Part shown: in pieces, positions 33,488-41,825 of the stretch | Layout of the letters: the number at the start of each line of letters is the position of its first letter | How positions within the stretch are numbered: position 1 is the first letter of the stretch | From: WTJH01 sp049889695 | Lineage (GTDB): Bacteria > Bacteroidota > Bacteroidia > Flavobacteriales > Flavobacteriaceae | Direction of reading: 5' to 3' | NCBI GenBank assembly: GCA_049889695.1 | Contig: JBMHCX010000007.1 | Location: forward strand, 190,519-254,518 | DNA: 64,000 bases | Notes under the pieces: model-generated | Seen by the model: only the letters and a program-made list of their open reading frames with translations | The model's database searches: none | Told to the model about the DNA's origin: nothing | Made by a program: the position numbers and the translations under genes

Positions 33488-33877
33488 ATGAAAAAATACA
33501 CGACTGCAGTTCAGTTATTTCATGAAGCCTTTGGTTTAGATTTCGCCGATCGTCCAACGATCGACATTTCTCAGAAGCTTATAGAATTGCGATTTAATCT
33601 TATGGCAGAAGAAAATGAGGAATACCTAGCAGCGGCAAAAGCGGGAGATATGATTGAAGTGGCCGATGCTTTAGGGGATATGCTATATATATTATGCGGG
33701 ACCTTAATTACGCATGGGATGCAAGATAAAATAGATGCAGTATTCGACGCTATTCAGCAAAGTAACATGAGCAAACTTGGAGCTGATGGTCGTCCGATCT
33801 ACAGAGCAGACGGGAAAGTACTCAAAGGCCCAGGCTATTTTAAACCTAAAATTAAAGAATCTTTAACCGATCAGTAG
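33488..33877 (+). CDS. MazG-like nucleotide pyrophosphohydrolase (PRA-PH superfamily)
   Basis: The 129-aa protein has the all-alpha NTP pyrophosphatase pattern: EENEEYLAAA (first acidic helix) and EVADALGDMLYILCG (ExxD second helix), which bind Mg2+. It ends with IYRADGKVLKGPGYFKP, typical of the phosphoribosyl-ATP pyrophosphatase-like proteins of Bacteroidota. Likely removes unwanted nucleoside triphosphates; not part of a his operon. It converges with ilvE with a 2-bp gap. Confidence 0.85.
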   Translation: MKKYTTAVQLFHEAFGLDFADRPTIDISQKLIELRFNLMAEENEEYLAAAKAGDMIEVADALGDMLYILCGTLITHGMQDKIDAVFDAIQQSNMSKLGADGRPIYRADGKVLKGPGYFKPKIKESLTDQ

Positions 33878-33879
33878 GT

Positions 33880-34926
33880 TTATTTAACGGGGACTCTCCA
33901 GCCGTAGGGGTCATCGCTTAAGTTGTACTGAATATTCGTCAGTTTTTCCTTAAGTTCGACCGCAAGGGGCTGCGATTGTGGCTGAAGCTCGAATTTTTGT
34001 CCTTTATAAGCAAAGCCTTTGATTTGAAGAATTACCACAGCCGTTCCGGTCCCAAAAATCTCCTGAAGACTTCCATCGGCAGCACTATCGGTCAGTTCCT
34101 GAACCGTTAAAGGTCTTTCTTCAACCCTAACGCCCATATCTTTTGCCACTTGAATAATACTTTTTCGAGTGACACCGTCAAGAATTCTATCATTGGTAGG
34201 AGCCGTAATCAGTTGGTCGTTGATTCGGAAGAAAATGTTCATGGTGCCTGCTTCCTCCAGTTGCTGGTGGGTATTGGCATCGGTCCAGATAATTTGTTGG
34301 TATCCTTCTTCTTGGGCCAGTTGAGTTGGATAGAATTGAGCACCGTAGTTTCCAGCAGCCTTTGCAAACCCAACACCCCCGTCGGCCGCTCTACTGAAGC
34401 GGTCAGCGATTAGAACCGATACTTCACCGCCATAATACTTTTGCACTGGGGCACAAATAATCATAAATATATATTCCTTAGATGGCGATGCCTGTACGCA
34501 AGCTTCTGAGCCAAAAACAAAGGGTCGGATATAGAGGGAGTTGCCCACTCCTTTCGGAATCCAAGCAGCATCCATTTGCAGTAGTTGATGAAGACCTTCA
34601 AAAAAGTAATCTTTCGGAAACTCGGGAATGGCCAAACGTTTTGCCGATCGATTAATCCGTTCAAAGTTCTGGTCGGGACGGAATAAGAAAATTTGGTCGG
34701 CCTCGTCCTTGTAGGCTTTCATTCCTTCAAAAACGGCTTGTCCATAGTGGAGCGAGCTCATCGAAGGGGAAATTTCCAAGGGACCATATGGTTTAATTTC
34801 CGGTTCTTGCCAAGCTCCGTCTTTGTAATGGCAGATGAACATATGATCGGTAAAAACGGTTCCAAAAGACAAAGAATCGAAGTCTACTTGGTCTATTCTG
34901 GAGTGATTTACGGCCTGGATTTTCAT
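33880..34926 (-). CDS. ilvE: Branched-chain amino acid aminotransferase
   Basis: The 348-aa protein is class IV PLP aminotransferase: HYGQAVFEGMKAY, RPDQNFERI, GGVGFAKAAGNYGAQ (the PLP lysine lies in FAK near residue 196), ILDGVTRKSI and a late GTAVVI. It interconverts Leu/Ile/Val and their keto acids. The long form (about 350 aa) is the usual BCAT in Bacteroidota. Stands alone between convergent and divergent neighbours. Confidence 0.95.
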   Translation of the reverse strand: MKIQAVNHSRIDQVDFDSLSFGTVFTDHMFICHYKDGAWQEPEIKPYGPLEISPSMSSLHYGQAVFEGMKAYKDEADQIFLFRPDQNFERINRSAKRLAIPEFPKDYFFEGLHQLLQMDAAWIPKGVGNSLYIRPFVFGSEACVQASPSKEYIFMIICAPVQKYYGGEVSVLIADRFSRAADGGVGFAKAAGNYGAQFYPTQLAQEEGYQQIIWTDANTHQQLEEAGTMNIFFRINDQLITAPTNDRILDGVTRKSIIQVAKDMGVRVEERPLTVQELTDSAADGSLQEIFGTGTAVVILQIKGFAYKGQKFELQPQSQPLAVELKEKLTNIQYNLSDDPYGWRVPVK

Positions 34927-34982
34927 TAGAGTACTCTTGGCATTTATTAATATTGTAAAATTAAATATTCATCTCCACATAG

Positions 34983-35669
34983 ATGCAAACAAACCGAAAA
35001 GAAATCATTGCTACAGCCGATGGGAGTCCATCGCTCTTCCTACCCGAATTAAAGGAGACCTATCATTCCCGTCATGGGGCTCAGACCGAATCGGACTATG
35101 TTTTTCTGCAAAAGGGCCTTTCACATTGGTTAGATCTTTCGGATAAATCAAAATCTATTCACCTTTTGGAGGTAGGCTTTGGAACTGGCTTAAATGCTTA
35201 TCTTACCTTCAAAGCTGCTGTAAAACAAAAGCTTAGCATCCATTACCATAGCTTAGAAAAATTCCCGCTTTCGATTTCTTTATTGGAGCAAATGCAATTC
35301 GATCAGTTCTTGGGAGCTACTGCCAGTCAGTCTTATTTCTGGCCGTTACATCAAGCGGAGTGGGAGGTGTCTACGGCTATATCAGCAAATTTTCACTTGT
35401 GCAAAAAAGAGGTCGGTTTTGAAGATTTTCGCACAGAGCAGAAATATGACATCATTTTCTATGATGCTTTTGGAGCCCATGCCCAGCCACAAATGTGGAC
35501 CGCTGAAAGAATGGCACAAGCGGCAAACTTACTACGCTCTGGTGGGGTCTGGGTCAGTTATTGCGCAAAAGGCAGTGTTCGGCGGGCGTTAGAAGATGCA
35601 GGCTTGCAAGTAGAAAGACTACCCGGCCCCCCAGGGAAAAGGGAAATGCTCCGCGCTATTCGCCCTTAA
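34983..35669 (+). CDS. mnmD: tRNA 5-methylaminomethyl-2-thiouridine methyltransferase, MnmD type
   Basis: The 228-aa protein lacks the oxidase half found in E. coli MnmC, so it is a stand-alone MnmD. Motifs: HSRHGAQTES, the SAM site EVGFGTGLNAYL, DIIFYDAFGAHAQPQMW and LPGPPGKREMLRA at the end. It completes the mnm5s2U modification at tRNA position 34. The epimerase gene follows 23 bp later. Confidence 0.9.
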   Translation: MQTNRKEIIATADGSPSLFLPELKETYHSRHGAQTESDYVFLQKGLSHWLDLSDKSKSIHLLEVGFGTGLNAYLTFKAAVKQKLSIHYHSLEKFPLSISLLEQMQFDQFLGATASQSYFWPLHQAEWEVSTAISANFHLCKKEVGFEDFRTEQKYDIIFYDAFGAHAQPQMWTAERMAQAANLLRSGGVWVSYCAKGSVRRALEDAGLQVERLPGPPGKREMLRAIRP

Positions 35670-35692
35670 ATCCCTACATTCGCAAAAAAAAA

Positions 35693-36610
35693 ATGCGCAT
35701 ACTCATCACCGGAGCTACTGGTCTTGTGGGCCGTGCTCTCACCACTACTTTGCTGGAGCATAAATATCAAGTAAGCTATTTGACCACACGGGCAGACCAG
35801 TTAAATGCGATTGCTGGCGCCCAAGGTTTTTTGTGGAATCCTGCGGCCAATACCATAGATGAAAATTGTTTTAAAGGGGTAGATGCTATTATCCACTTAG
35901 CCGGGGCCTCGATTTCCATTCCGTGGACGAGAAAGAACAGACAAATCATACTTGAAAGCCGTGTACAATCGACTCAATTACTCCAAAATGCCTATCGCAA
36001 TTATGGCGAGGGGAGCTGTCAGAAATTCATTGCCGCATCGGCCATAGGGATCTACCCCACTGACTTCAAGCAATTGTGGAAAGAGGGCGATCAGCTGGGG
36101 GAGGCTAATGGTTTTTTAGCCGAGGTTGTTGCGGCTTGGGAAAATGCGGTTGGTGCTTTAGCGGAAGATATTCCCACGACGATTCGTATGAGAATTGGTT
36201 TGGTATTATCGACTCAAGGGGGGGTACTGCCGACACTCATGACTCCGGTCCAGTTCGGAATTGGTGCCGCCTTTGGTTCTGGAGAACAATATCAGTCTTG
36301 GATCCATATACAGGATGTTGCCAATGCCTTTCTACACGCTGTTCAGTCTTTGGACAGTGGGGTTTATAATATTGTTGCACCCAATCCCGTCAGTCAAAAT
36401 GAACTGATCAAGCAATTGGGGAAAGTGATGAAGAGACCAGTTTTCCTGCCGAATATCCCATCTTTTTTCATTCGTCTGGTGTTGGGGGAACGCAGCAACC
36501 TAGTCACGGATAGTAAGCGCGTAAGTTCAGCTCGGCTGGAAGCGAGTGGATTTCAGCATAAATTTCCAAAACTTGAAGATGCGCTGACAGATCTGATAAA
36601 AAATAAATGA
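35693..36610 (+). CDS. TIGR01777-type epimerase (extended SDR)
   Basis: The frame opens at 35561 inside mnmD, but ATG 35693 (MRILITGATGLVG) starts exactly at the Rossmann GxxGxxG loop, giving 305 aa. Later motifs: IHLAGASIS, ASAIGIYP (catalytic Tyr region) and IHIQDVANAFLHAV. The YfcH/SulA-like SDR family has no firm substrate; a nucleotide-sugar role is often suggested but unproven. Probably co-transcribed with mnmD. Confidence 0.9.
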   Translation: MRILITGATGLVGRALTTTLLEHKYQVSYLTTRADQLNAIAGAQGFLWNPAANTIDENCFKGVDAIIHLAGASISIPWTRKNRQIILESRVQSTQLLQNAYRNYGEGSCQKFIAASAIGIYPTDFKQLWKEGDQLGEANGFLAEVVAAWENAVGALAEDIPTTIRMRIGLVLSTQGGVLPTLMTPVQFGIGAAFGSGEQYQSWIHIQDVANAFLHAVQSLDSGVYNIVAPNPVSQNELIKQLGKVMKRPVFLPNIPSFFIRLVLGERSNLVTDSKRVSSARLEASGFQHKFPKLEDALTDLIKNK

Positions 36611-36613
36611 CAA

Positions 36614-36646
36614 TTTGACAAAATCACCTCTTTGGCAGTACTTTTG
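36614..36646 (+). promoter_or_regulatory. Canonical Bacteroidota promoter of grpE-dnaJ
   Basis: TTTG at 36614-36617 and TACTTTTG at 36639-36646 are separated by 21 nt, matching both the -33 and -7 consensus elements. The -7 box ends 25 nt before the grpE ATG. This is the best promoter I see in the window. Confidence 0.7.
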
Positions 36647-36671
36647 TGCCCGATAACAAAAAGATTTAAAG

Positions 36672-37190
36672 ATGGCTGAAAAGCAAAAATCTACTGATAA
36701 AAAAAAGACGAAGAAGACCGCTACGAAGGAGAGCAAGCTTCAGGATCAATTAACAGCGGCTGAAGAAAACTTAGCACAAGAAAAAGAGCGTTATTTACGA
36801 TTGTTTGCTGAATTCGAAAACTTTAAGAAGCGCAACGCCAAAGAAAGAATAGAGCTGTTTAAAACAGCCAGTCGAGAAGTTATGTTGGCAATGATCCCTG
36901 TAGTAGACGATTTCGATCGGGCGCTGTCACAGCTACCTGAGGAAAAAGCAGACGATTTTCAAGGTTTTTCCCTTATCGCGCAAAAGTTTAAAGAAGTACT
37001 ACAACAGCAAGGGCTAAAAAACTGTAGTCCTGAACCGGGCGCTGTTTTTGATGCAGAGCATCACGAAGCAATTACCCAGATTCCTACAGAAGACCCAGAG
37101 AAAAAAGGGACTATTGTGGATATTATAGAACAGGGATATCAATTAGGCGATAAGATTATCCGTTATCCCAAAGTAGTAGTAGCACAATAA
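36672..37190 (+). CDS. grpE: Nucleotide exchange factor GrpE
   Basis: 172 aa. A Lys/Thr-rich N-terminal tail is followed by a long coiled coil (about 20-65) containing YLRLFAEFENFKKR, then the four-helix and beta-wing part with VVDDFDRALSQL, FDAEHHEAI and GYQLGDKIIRYPKVVV. It releases ADP from DnaK. It lies 1 bp upstream of dnaJ; dnaK itself is not nearby, as is common in the phylum. Confidence 0.95.
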   Translation: MAEKQKSTDKKKTKKTATKESKLQDQLTAAEENLAQEKERYLRLFAEFENFKKRNAKERIELFKTASREVMLAMIPVVDDFDRALSQLPEEKADDFQGFSLIAQKFKEVLQQQGLKNCSPEPGAVFDAEHHEAITQIPTEDPEKKGTIVDIIEQGYQLGDKIIRYPKVVVAQ

Positions 37191-37191
37191 T

Positions 37192-38286
37192 ATGAAAGAG
37201 GATTTTTACGACATATTAGGCGTTAGCAAAAATGCATCTGCGGCAGAAATTAAAAAGGCCTACCGCAAGAAGGCTATTGAGTTTCACCCGGATAAAAACC
37301 CAGGTGATGCCAATGCCGAAAAGGAGTTCAAAAAGGCAGCAGAAGCCTATGAAATTTTAAGTGATCCCCAGAAAAAAGCCCAATATGACCAATATGGGCA
37401 TGCGGCTTTTGAGGGCGGTGGCTTTGGCGGCGGCGGAATGAATATGGATGATATCTTCAGTCAATTTGGAGATATTTTCGGCAGTGCTTTTGGTGGCGGC
37501 TTTGGGCGTCGGTCTGGACGTGTGAAAGGAACCAACCTTCGTATCCGTGTGAAGCTTACCCTTGAAGAAATTGCCTCGGGTGTCGAAAAGCAGATAAAAG
37601 TAAAACGCAAAAAGCAGGCTGCAGGCGTTCGCTATGCTACTTGTAGCACCTGCCAGGGAGCTGGCCAGGTGATGCAAGTCACCAATACTATTTTAGGGCG
37701 TATGCAATCGGCTTCTACTTGTCCAAATTGTGGGGGTTCCGGAAAGACGGTAAGCGATCGTCCTAAAGGGACCGATGCTCAAGGAATGATCGTTGAAGAG
37801 GAAACAGTGTCGATCAGTATCCCAGCGGGAGTAGAAGAAGGCATGCAACTCAAAGTAGCGGGGAAAGGAAATGGAGCGCCTGGCGACGGTGTTTCTGGCG
37901 ATCTCTTAGTACTCATAGAGGAAATTAAACACGACTCGTTGATCCGTGAAGGACAACATTTACATTACGATTTATATATCAGTATTGCCGAAGCGGCTTT
38001 GGGTGCCTCCAAGGATATAGAGCTGCTGGAGGGGAAAGTGCGTATCAAATTAGAAGCTGGGATTCAGTCTGGAAAAACACTACGACTCAGGGGCAAGGGC
38101 TTGGCGAGCATCAACGCCTATGGTAAAGGGGATCTATTGGTCCACGTAAATGTTTGGACCCCTAAGGAGCTCAATCGAGAGCAAAAACAGTTCTTCCAAA
38201 AAATGCTCGACGACGACAATTTTAGACCAAATCCAGAGGTGTCTGAAAAATCATTTTTTGAAAAAGTTAAAGACATGTTTGCATAA
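37192..38286 (+). CDS. dnaJ: Chaperone DnaJ with half zinc finger
   Basis: 364 aa. J-domain at 1-70 with the HPD motif, a Gly/Phe-rich stretch (about 73-110), then a cysteine region holding only two CxxCxGxG-type repeats (CSTCQGAG and CPNCGGSG) instead of four, and the C-terminal peptide-binding and dimerisation domains. One zinc site at most can form. This short version is usual in flavobacteria. It stimulates DnaK ATP hydrolysis and follows grpE by 1 bp. Confidence 0.94.
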   Translation: MKEDFYDILGVSKNASAAEIKKAYRKKAIEFHPDKNPGDANAEKEFKKAAEAYEILSDPQKKAQYDQYGHAAFEGGGFGGGGMNMDDIFSQFGDIFGSAFGGGFGRRSGRVKGTNLRIRVKLTLEEIASGVEKQIKVKRKKQAAGVRYATCSTCQGAGQVMQVTNTILGRMQSASTCPNCGGSGKTVSDRPKGTDAQGMIVEEETVSISIPAGVEEGMQLKVAGKGNGAPGDGVSGDLLVLIEEIKHDSLIREGQHLHYDLYISIAEAALGASKDIELLEGKVRIKLEAGIQSGKTLRLRGKGLASINAYGKGDLLVHVNVWTPKELNREQKQFFQKMLDDDNFRPNPEVSEKSFFEKVKDMFA

Positions 38287-38323
38287 AATGCTAAAAAATT
38301 AGGCTGAAGTATGTAAAATATGT

Positions 38324-38414
38324 TATATTTGACCTATCACTATCCAATAGTGTTATTTTCTTTTTCATAGCAATTTTTTCCCATCCCTGTTTCAGGGGTG
38401 GGTTTTGTTTTTTT
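38324..38414 (+). ncRNA. Candidate small RNA or leader between dnaJ and mscS
   Basis: TATATTTG (38324-38331) is an exact -7 box. Just downstream a perfect 6-bp hairpin (CACTAT/ATAGTG, 38338-38352) is followed by an AT-rich linker and a strong terminator hairpin (38380-38414). A transcript of about 75 nt starting near 38338 would carry both. If real, it is either a small RNA or an attenuated leader of mscS (ATG 38432). No -33 box is apparent, so the promoter could be chance. Confidence 0.35.
38380..38414 (+). terminator. Intrinsic terminator between dnaJ and mscS
   Basis: 9-bp G/C-rich stem (38380-38388 with 38394-38402, one G-T), 5-nt loop and a T-rich tail TTTTGTTTTTTT. It ends 18 bp before the mscS start codon. 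Confidence 0.85.
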
Positions 38415-38431
38415 AGTAGCTTTATAAACAC

Positions 38432-39262
38432 ATGCATCGTCTCGTAGAACTCCTTAACTATAAGATTTCTCTTGGGTCTTCTATTCAGCTGACTCCCAAA
38501 GGTTTTTTTGCGATTGTTCTGGCATTTGTTCTGACGCGTTTTTTACTCAAATTAATGCGAAAGATATTGGTAAAAACACTCCCAGAAGATGCTAAAATCC
38601 GCTTCAACAGTCTTTTTGTCTTCATCAATTCCTTTGTCTATCTGGTGGTGATACTGATCACCTTGGATAATATTGGCATTAAAGTAACAACCATCTTTGC
38701 CGCATCGGCAGCACTTTTGGTAGGGGTTGGGTTGGCCTTACAGAGCTTTATACAAGATATCATATCTGGTATTTTTATGATTGGCGATCAAGCAATCAAT
38801 GTAGGGGACATTATAGAAGTAGAAGGGCAAGTAGGGAAGGTGAAACAGATTACCCTACGAACGACACGTGCAGTAACTCGCGACAACAAGGTTTTGATTA
38901 TTCCCAACCATAAATTTTTAACTTCTGTCTTATATAACTGGACAGAAAACGGCGTGTTAACGCAAGAAATTATTTCCATAGGGGTGGCTTACAATAGTCC
39001 TGTGGGACGCGTCAAAGAAGTGTTAATTGAAGTTTGTAATGACCATCCTCGGGTGATGTCTTTTCCCGAGCCACGAGTGTTGTTGGAAAACTTTGGGGAT
39101 AATGCATTGGAGTTTAAGTTGTTTTTTTCCATTCGGGACAGTTTTCAAGCGAATGCAATCAAAAGCGATATTCGCTATGCGATTGTTGAAGCCTTTGCCC
39201 AGGAAAAAATTGAAATTCCTTTTCCACAACGTGTTGTTACTTTTGTTAATTCACCCAAATAG
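38432..39262 (+). CDS. mscS: Small-conductance mechanosensitive channel (MscS family)
   Basis: 276 aa with three N-terminal membrane segments; the third (FAASAALLVGVGLALQSFI) is the pore helix with Gly/Ala packing. A beta domain with GDIIEVEGQVGKVKQITLRTT and a C-terminal alpha/beta cage with VLYNWTENG follow. It opens on membrane tension during osmotic downshock. It is first gene of a tight run mscS-NtrC-like-M28-MATE (gaps 5, 10 and 1 bp). Confidence 0.93.
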   Translation: MHRLVELLNYKISLGSSIQLTPKGFFAIVLAFVLTRFLLKLMRKILVKTLPEDAKIRFNSLFVFINSFVYLVVILITLDNIGIKVTTIFAASAALLVGVGLALQSFIQDIISGIFMIGDQAINVGDIIEVEGQVGKVKQITLRTTRAVTRDNKVLIIPNHKFLTSVLYNWTENGVLTQEIISIGVAYNSPVGRVKEVLIEVCNDHPRVMSFPEPRVLLENFGDNALEFKLFFSIRDSFQANAIKSDIRYAIVEAFAQEKIEIPFPQRVVTFVNSPK

Positions 39263-39267
39263 ATCAG

Positions 39268-40431
39268 ATGAATTCTATACTAATCATCGAGGATGAAGAG
39301 CCAATCCGCCGCGTGTTGGTCAAGATTTTAGAGCAAGAAAATCAGGATTTCCAGATTCAGCAAGCCGTAGACGGTAAAGAGGGACTTAGTTTTTTGCGAA
39401 AGCAAACTTTCGACTTGGTGCTATGTGATATTAAAATGCCAAAGATGGATGGAATGGAAGTGCTGCAAAAAGCCAAGCTAGACTATCCTAACATACCTTT
39501 TATCATGTTAACTGGGCATGGCGATGTGGATCTAGCTGTAGAAGCCATGAAACTTGGCGCCTATGATTTTATTCCCAAGCCTCCCGATTTAAATCGATTG
39601 CTGACGGCTATCCGACACGGCTTAGATCACAAGAACTTGGTGGTCGAAAACAAACGATTAAAAAAGACCATTTCTCGAAAATATCGAATGATTGGTGAAT
39701 CTCCTGCCTTAGGTCGGGTGCAGCAACTGATCGAAAAGGTAGCGCCTACCGATGCAAGAGTATTAATCCTGGGAGACAATGGAACAGGAAAAGAGCTAGT
39801 CGCCCACCAACTTCACGAAAAAAGTGAGCGTCATCAGGCGCCTTTTATTGAAGTGAATTGCGCTGCCATTCCACCGGAACTGATCGAAAGTGAGCTTTTC
39901 GGACATTTAAAAGGCTCCTTTACCTCCGCCATTAAAGACCGCCCAGGGAAATTTGAAGCGGCCAATAAAGGGACCTTGTTTTTAGATGAAATTGCCGATA
40001 TGAGCTTATCTGCTCAAGCCAAAGTGCTCCGCGCGCTACAGGAAAATAAAATTCAACGGGTAGGATCAGAAAAAGACATCCAAGTAGACGTTCGCGTTAT
40101 TGCAGCGACCAATAAGGATTTACAAAAAGCGATAGAAGAAGGAAAATTTAGAGAAGATCTATATCACCGGTTAGCGGTGATCCTTGTCGAAGTTCCACCC
40201 CTCAGTCAACGGAAAGAGGATATCCCCCTTTTAGCAGAACACTTTATGCAAGAGCTCTCCCACGATCAGGGAATGGAAGCAAAACAATTTACCCAAGAGG
40301 CTTTTCAAGCCCTGGAAGACTATGACTGGACAGGAAACATCCGGGAGCTAAGAAATGTCGTAGAACGTTTGTTAATCCTCGGAGACACCCCCATTTCAAA
40401 AGAAAATATTATTCAATTTGCACCAAAATAA
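39268..40431 (+). CDS. NtrC-like response regulator lacking the DNA-binding domain
   Basis: 387 aa: receiver domain at about 1-120 (phosphorylatable Asp in LCDIKMPKMDG, Lys in PKPPD) and an AAA+ domain at about 140-380 with Walker A GDNGTGKE, Walker B GTLFLDEIADM and RELRNVVERL. The sigma-54 contact loop reads GSFTSA rather than GAFTGA. The protein stops right after the AAA+ helical lid, so the Fis-type helix-turn-helix is absent. No histidine kinase is adjacent. Such regulators may activate sigma-54 promoters from solution or act otherwise. Confidence 0.9.
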   Translation: MNSILIIEDEEPIRRVLVKILEQENQDFQIQQAVDGKEGLSFLRKQTFDLVLCDIKMPKMDGMEVLQKAKLDYPNIPFIMLTGHGDVDLAVEAMKLGAYDFIPKPPDLNRLLTAIRHGLDHKNLVVENKRLKKTISRKYRMIGESPALGRVQQLIEKVAPTDARVLILGDNGTGKELVAHQLHEKSERHQAPFIEVNCAAIPPELIESELFGHLKGSFTSAIKDRPGKFEAANKGTLFLDEIADMSLSAQAKVLRALQENKIQRVGSEKDIQVDVRVIAATNKDLQKAIEEGKFREDLYHRLAVILVEVPPLSQRKEDIPLLAEHFMQELSHDQGMEAKQFTQEAFQALEDYDWTGNIRELRNVVERLLILGDTPISKENIIQFAPK

Positions 40432-40441
40432 ACACACTGAT

Positions 40442-41824
40442 ATGAAATATTCCTTAACGTCACTGCTTCTATTTTGCGGTATTCTCTTCGCCCAGGAAAC
40501 GCCCAATACTATTCCCTTAGATTTTAAGCGTATTTATTCGGAGGCTTTAATCAACGGAAAAGCCTATCCTTGGCTATCTCATCTTTCGAATCAGATTGGA
40601 GGGCGACTGTCCGGTTCCTTAAATGCTGAAAGAGCTGTGAATTGGGCAAAGGAAGCCCTCGAAGAGGAAGGCTTAGACAGTGTATGGTTAGAACCTGTTA
40701 TGGTTCCAAAATGGGTGCGCGGGACTTTCGAATATGCCCATATAGAGTCCAGCCCTGGAAATACTATCCCTGTACCGATTTGTGCTTTGGGTGGCTCTGT
40801 TGCTACTCCGGCAGCTGGCTTGCAAGCTCAGATTGTTGAAGTGTCTTCTTTTGAAGATTTAAAGAAATTAGGGAAAAAAAATATCCAAGGGAAAATTGTC
40901 TTTTACAATCGTCCGATGCAGGCCGACCTCATCAGTACTTTTGAATCCTATTCCGGCTGTGTAGACCAACGCTATAGCGGAGCAGAAGAAGCCGCTGCCT
41001 TCGGAGCAGTAGGTGTCATTGTTCGTTCCATGAATCTACGATTAGACGATTATCCTCATACTGGCTCTATGAGTTATGGTGAGCTTTCAGCTCGCGAAAG
41101 GATACCTGCCGCTGCCATCAGTACCAATGGAGCCGAATTGTTAAGTTCTATGTTGAAGCTTAACCCGGCATTGGAAATGTATTTCAAGCAGAATTGTCGC
41201 AACTATCCGGATGTTGAATCGTTTAATGTGATTGGAGAAATCCGCGGAACAAGTTCTCCTGAGGAGATTATTGTTGTAGGAGGGCACCTAGATTCTTGGG
41301 ATCTTGGCGATGGCGCACACGACGATGGGGCAGGAGTGGTACAGTCCATGGAAGTATTACGTCTGTATAAGCGACTAAATATTCGTCCTAAAAAAACACT
41401 TCGAGTAGTGTTGTTTATGAATGAGGAGAATGGTTTAAGAGGCGGTAATGCCTATGCCAAAGGGGCCAAGAAAAGAAAGGAAAAGCACGTTTTCGCTCTA
41501 GAATCTGATGCCGGTGGCTTTACTCCAAGAGGCTTTAGTTTTCAGGCTCCCGACGATAAGTTTAAAGTGATTCAGCAGTGGGAACCTTACTTTAAACCCT
41601 ATTTAATTCATTATTTCGAGCAAGGGGGGAGTGGCGCCGATGTTCGTCCACTAAAAACGCAAGACAATGTTTTAGCCGGATTGCGGCCCGATTCTCAACG
41701 ATATTTCGATTATCACCATGCGGCTAACGATACGTTCGACGCCGTAAATGCCAGAGAATTAGCCTTAGGAGCTGCAACGATGACCGCTTTAGTTTATATG
41801 GTCGATCAATACGGATTTGAGTAA
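40442..41824 (+). CDS. Exported M28 metallopeptidase (glutamate carboxypeptidase-like)
   Basis: 460 aa from ATG 40442 (the frame opens at 40418). A signal peptide ends at LFAQ. A PA-type insertion (about 125-250) precedes the M28 catalytic core: GGHLDSWDLGDGAHDDGAG (zinc ligands), NEENGLRGGNAY (general base Glu), ESDAGG and YHHAANDTFD (last His ligand). Resembles plasma glutamate carboxypeptidase-type enzymes that trim dipeptides or C-terminal residues. It lies in the mscS run, 1 bp before the MATE gene. Confidence 0.93.
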   Translation: MKYSLTSLLLFCGILFAQETPNTIPLDFKRIYSEALINGKAYPWLSHLSNQIGGRLSGSLNAERAVNWAKEALEEEGLDSVWLEPVMVPKWVRGTFEYAHIESSPGNTIPVPICALGGSVATPAAGLQAQIVEVSSFEDLKKLGKKNIQGKIVFYNRPMQADLISTFESYSGCVDQRYSGAEEAAAFGAVGVIVRSMNLRLDDYPHTGSMSYGELSARERIPAAAISTNGAELLSSMLKLNPALEMYFKQNCRNYPDVESFNVIGEIRGTSSPEEIIVVGGHLDSWDLGDGAHDDGAGVVQSMEVLRLYKRLNIRPKKTLRVVLFMNEENGLRGGNAYAKGAKKRKEKHVFALESDAGGFTPRGFSFQAPDDKFKVIQQWEPYFKPYLIHYFEQGGSGADVRPLKTQDNVLAGLRPDSQRYFDYHHAANDTFDAVNARELALGAATMTALVYMVDQYGFE

Positions 41825-41825
41825 T

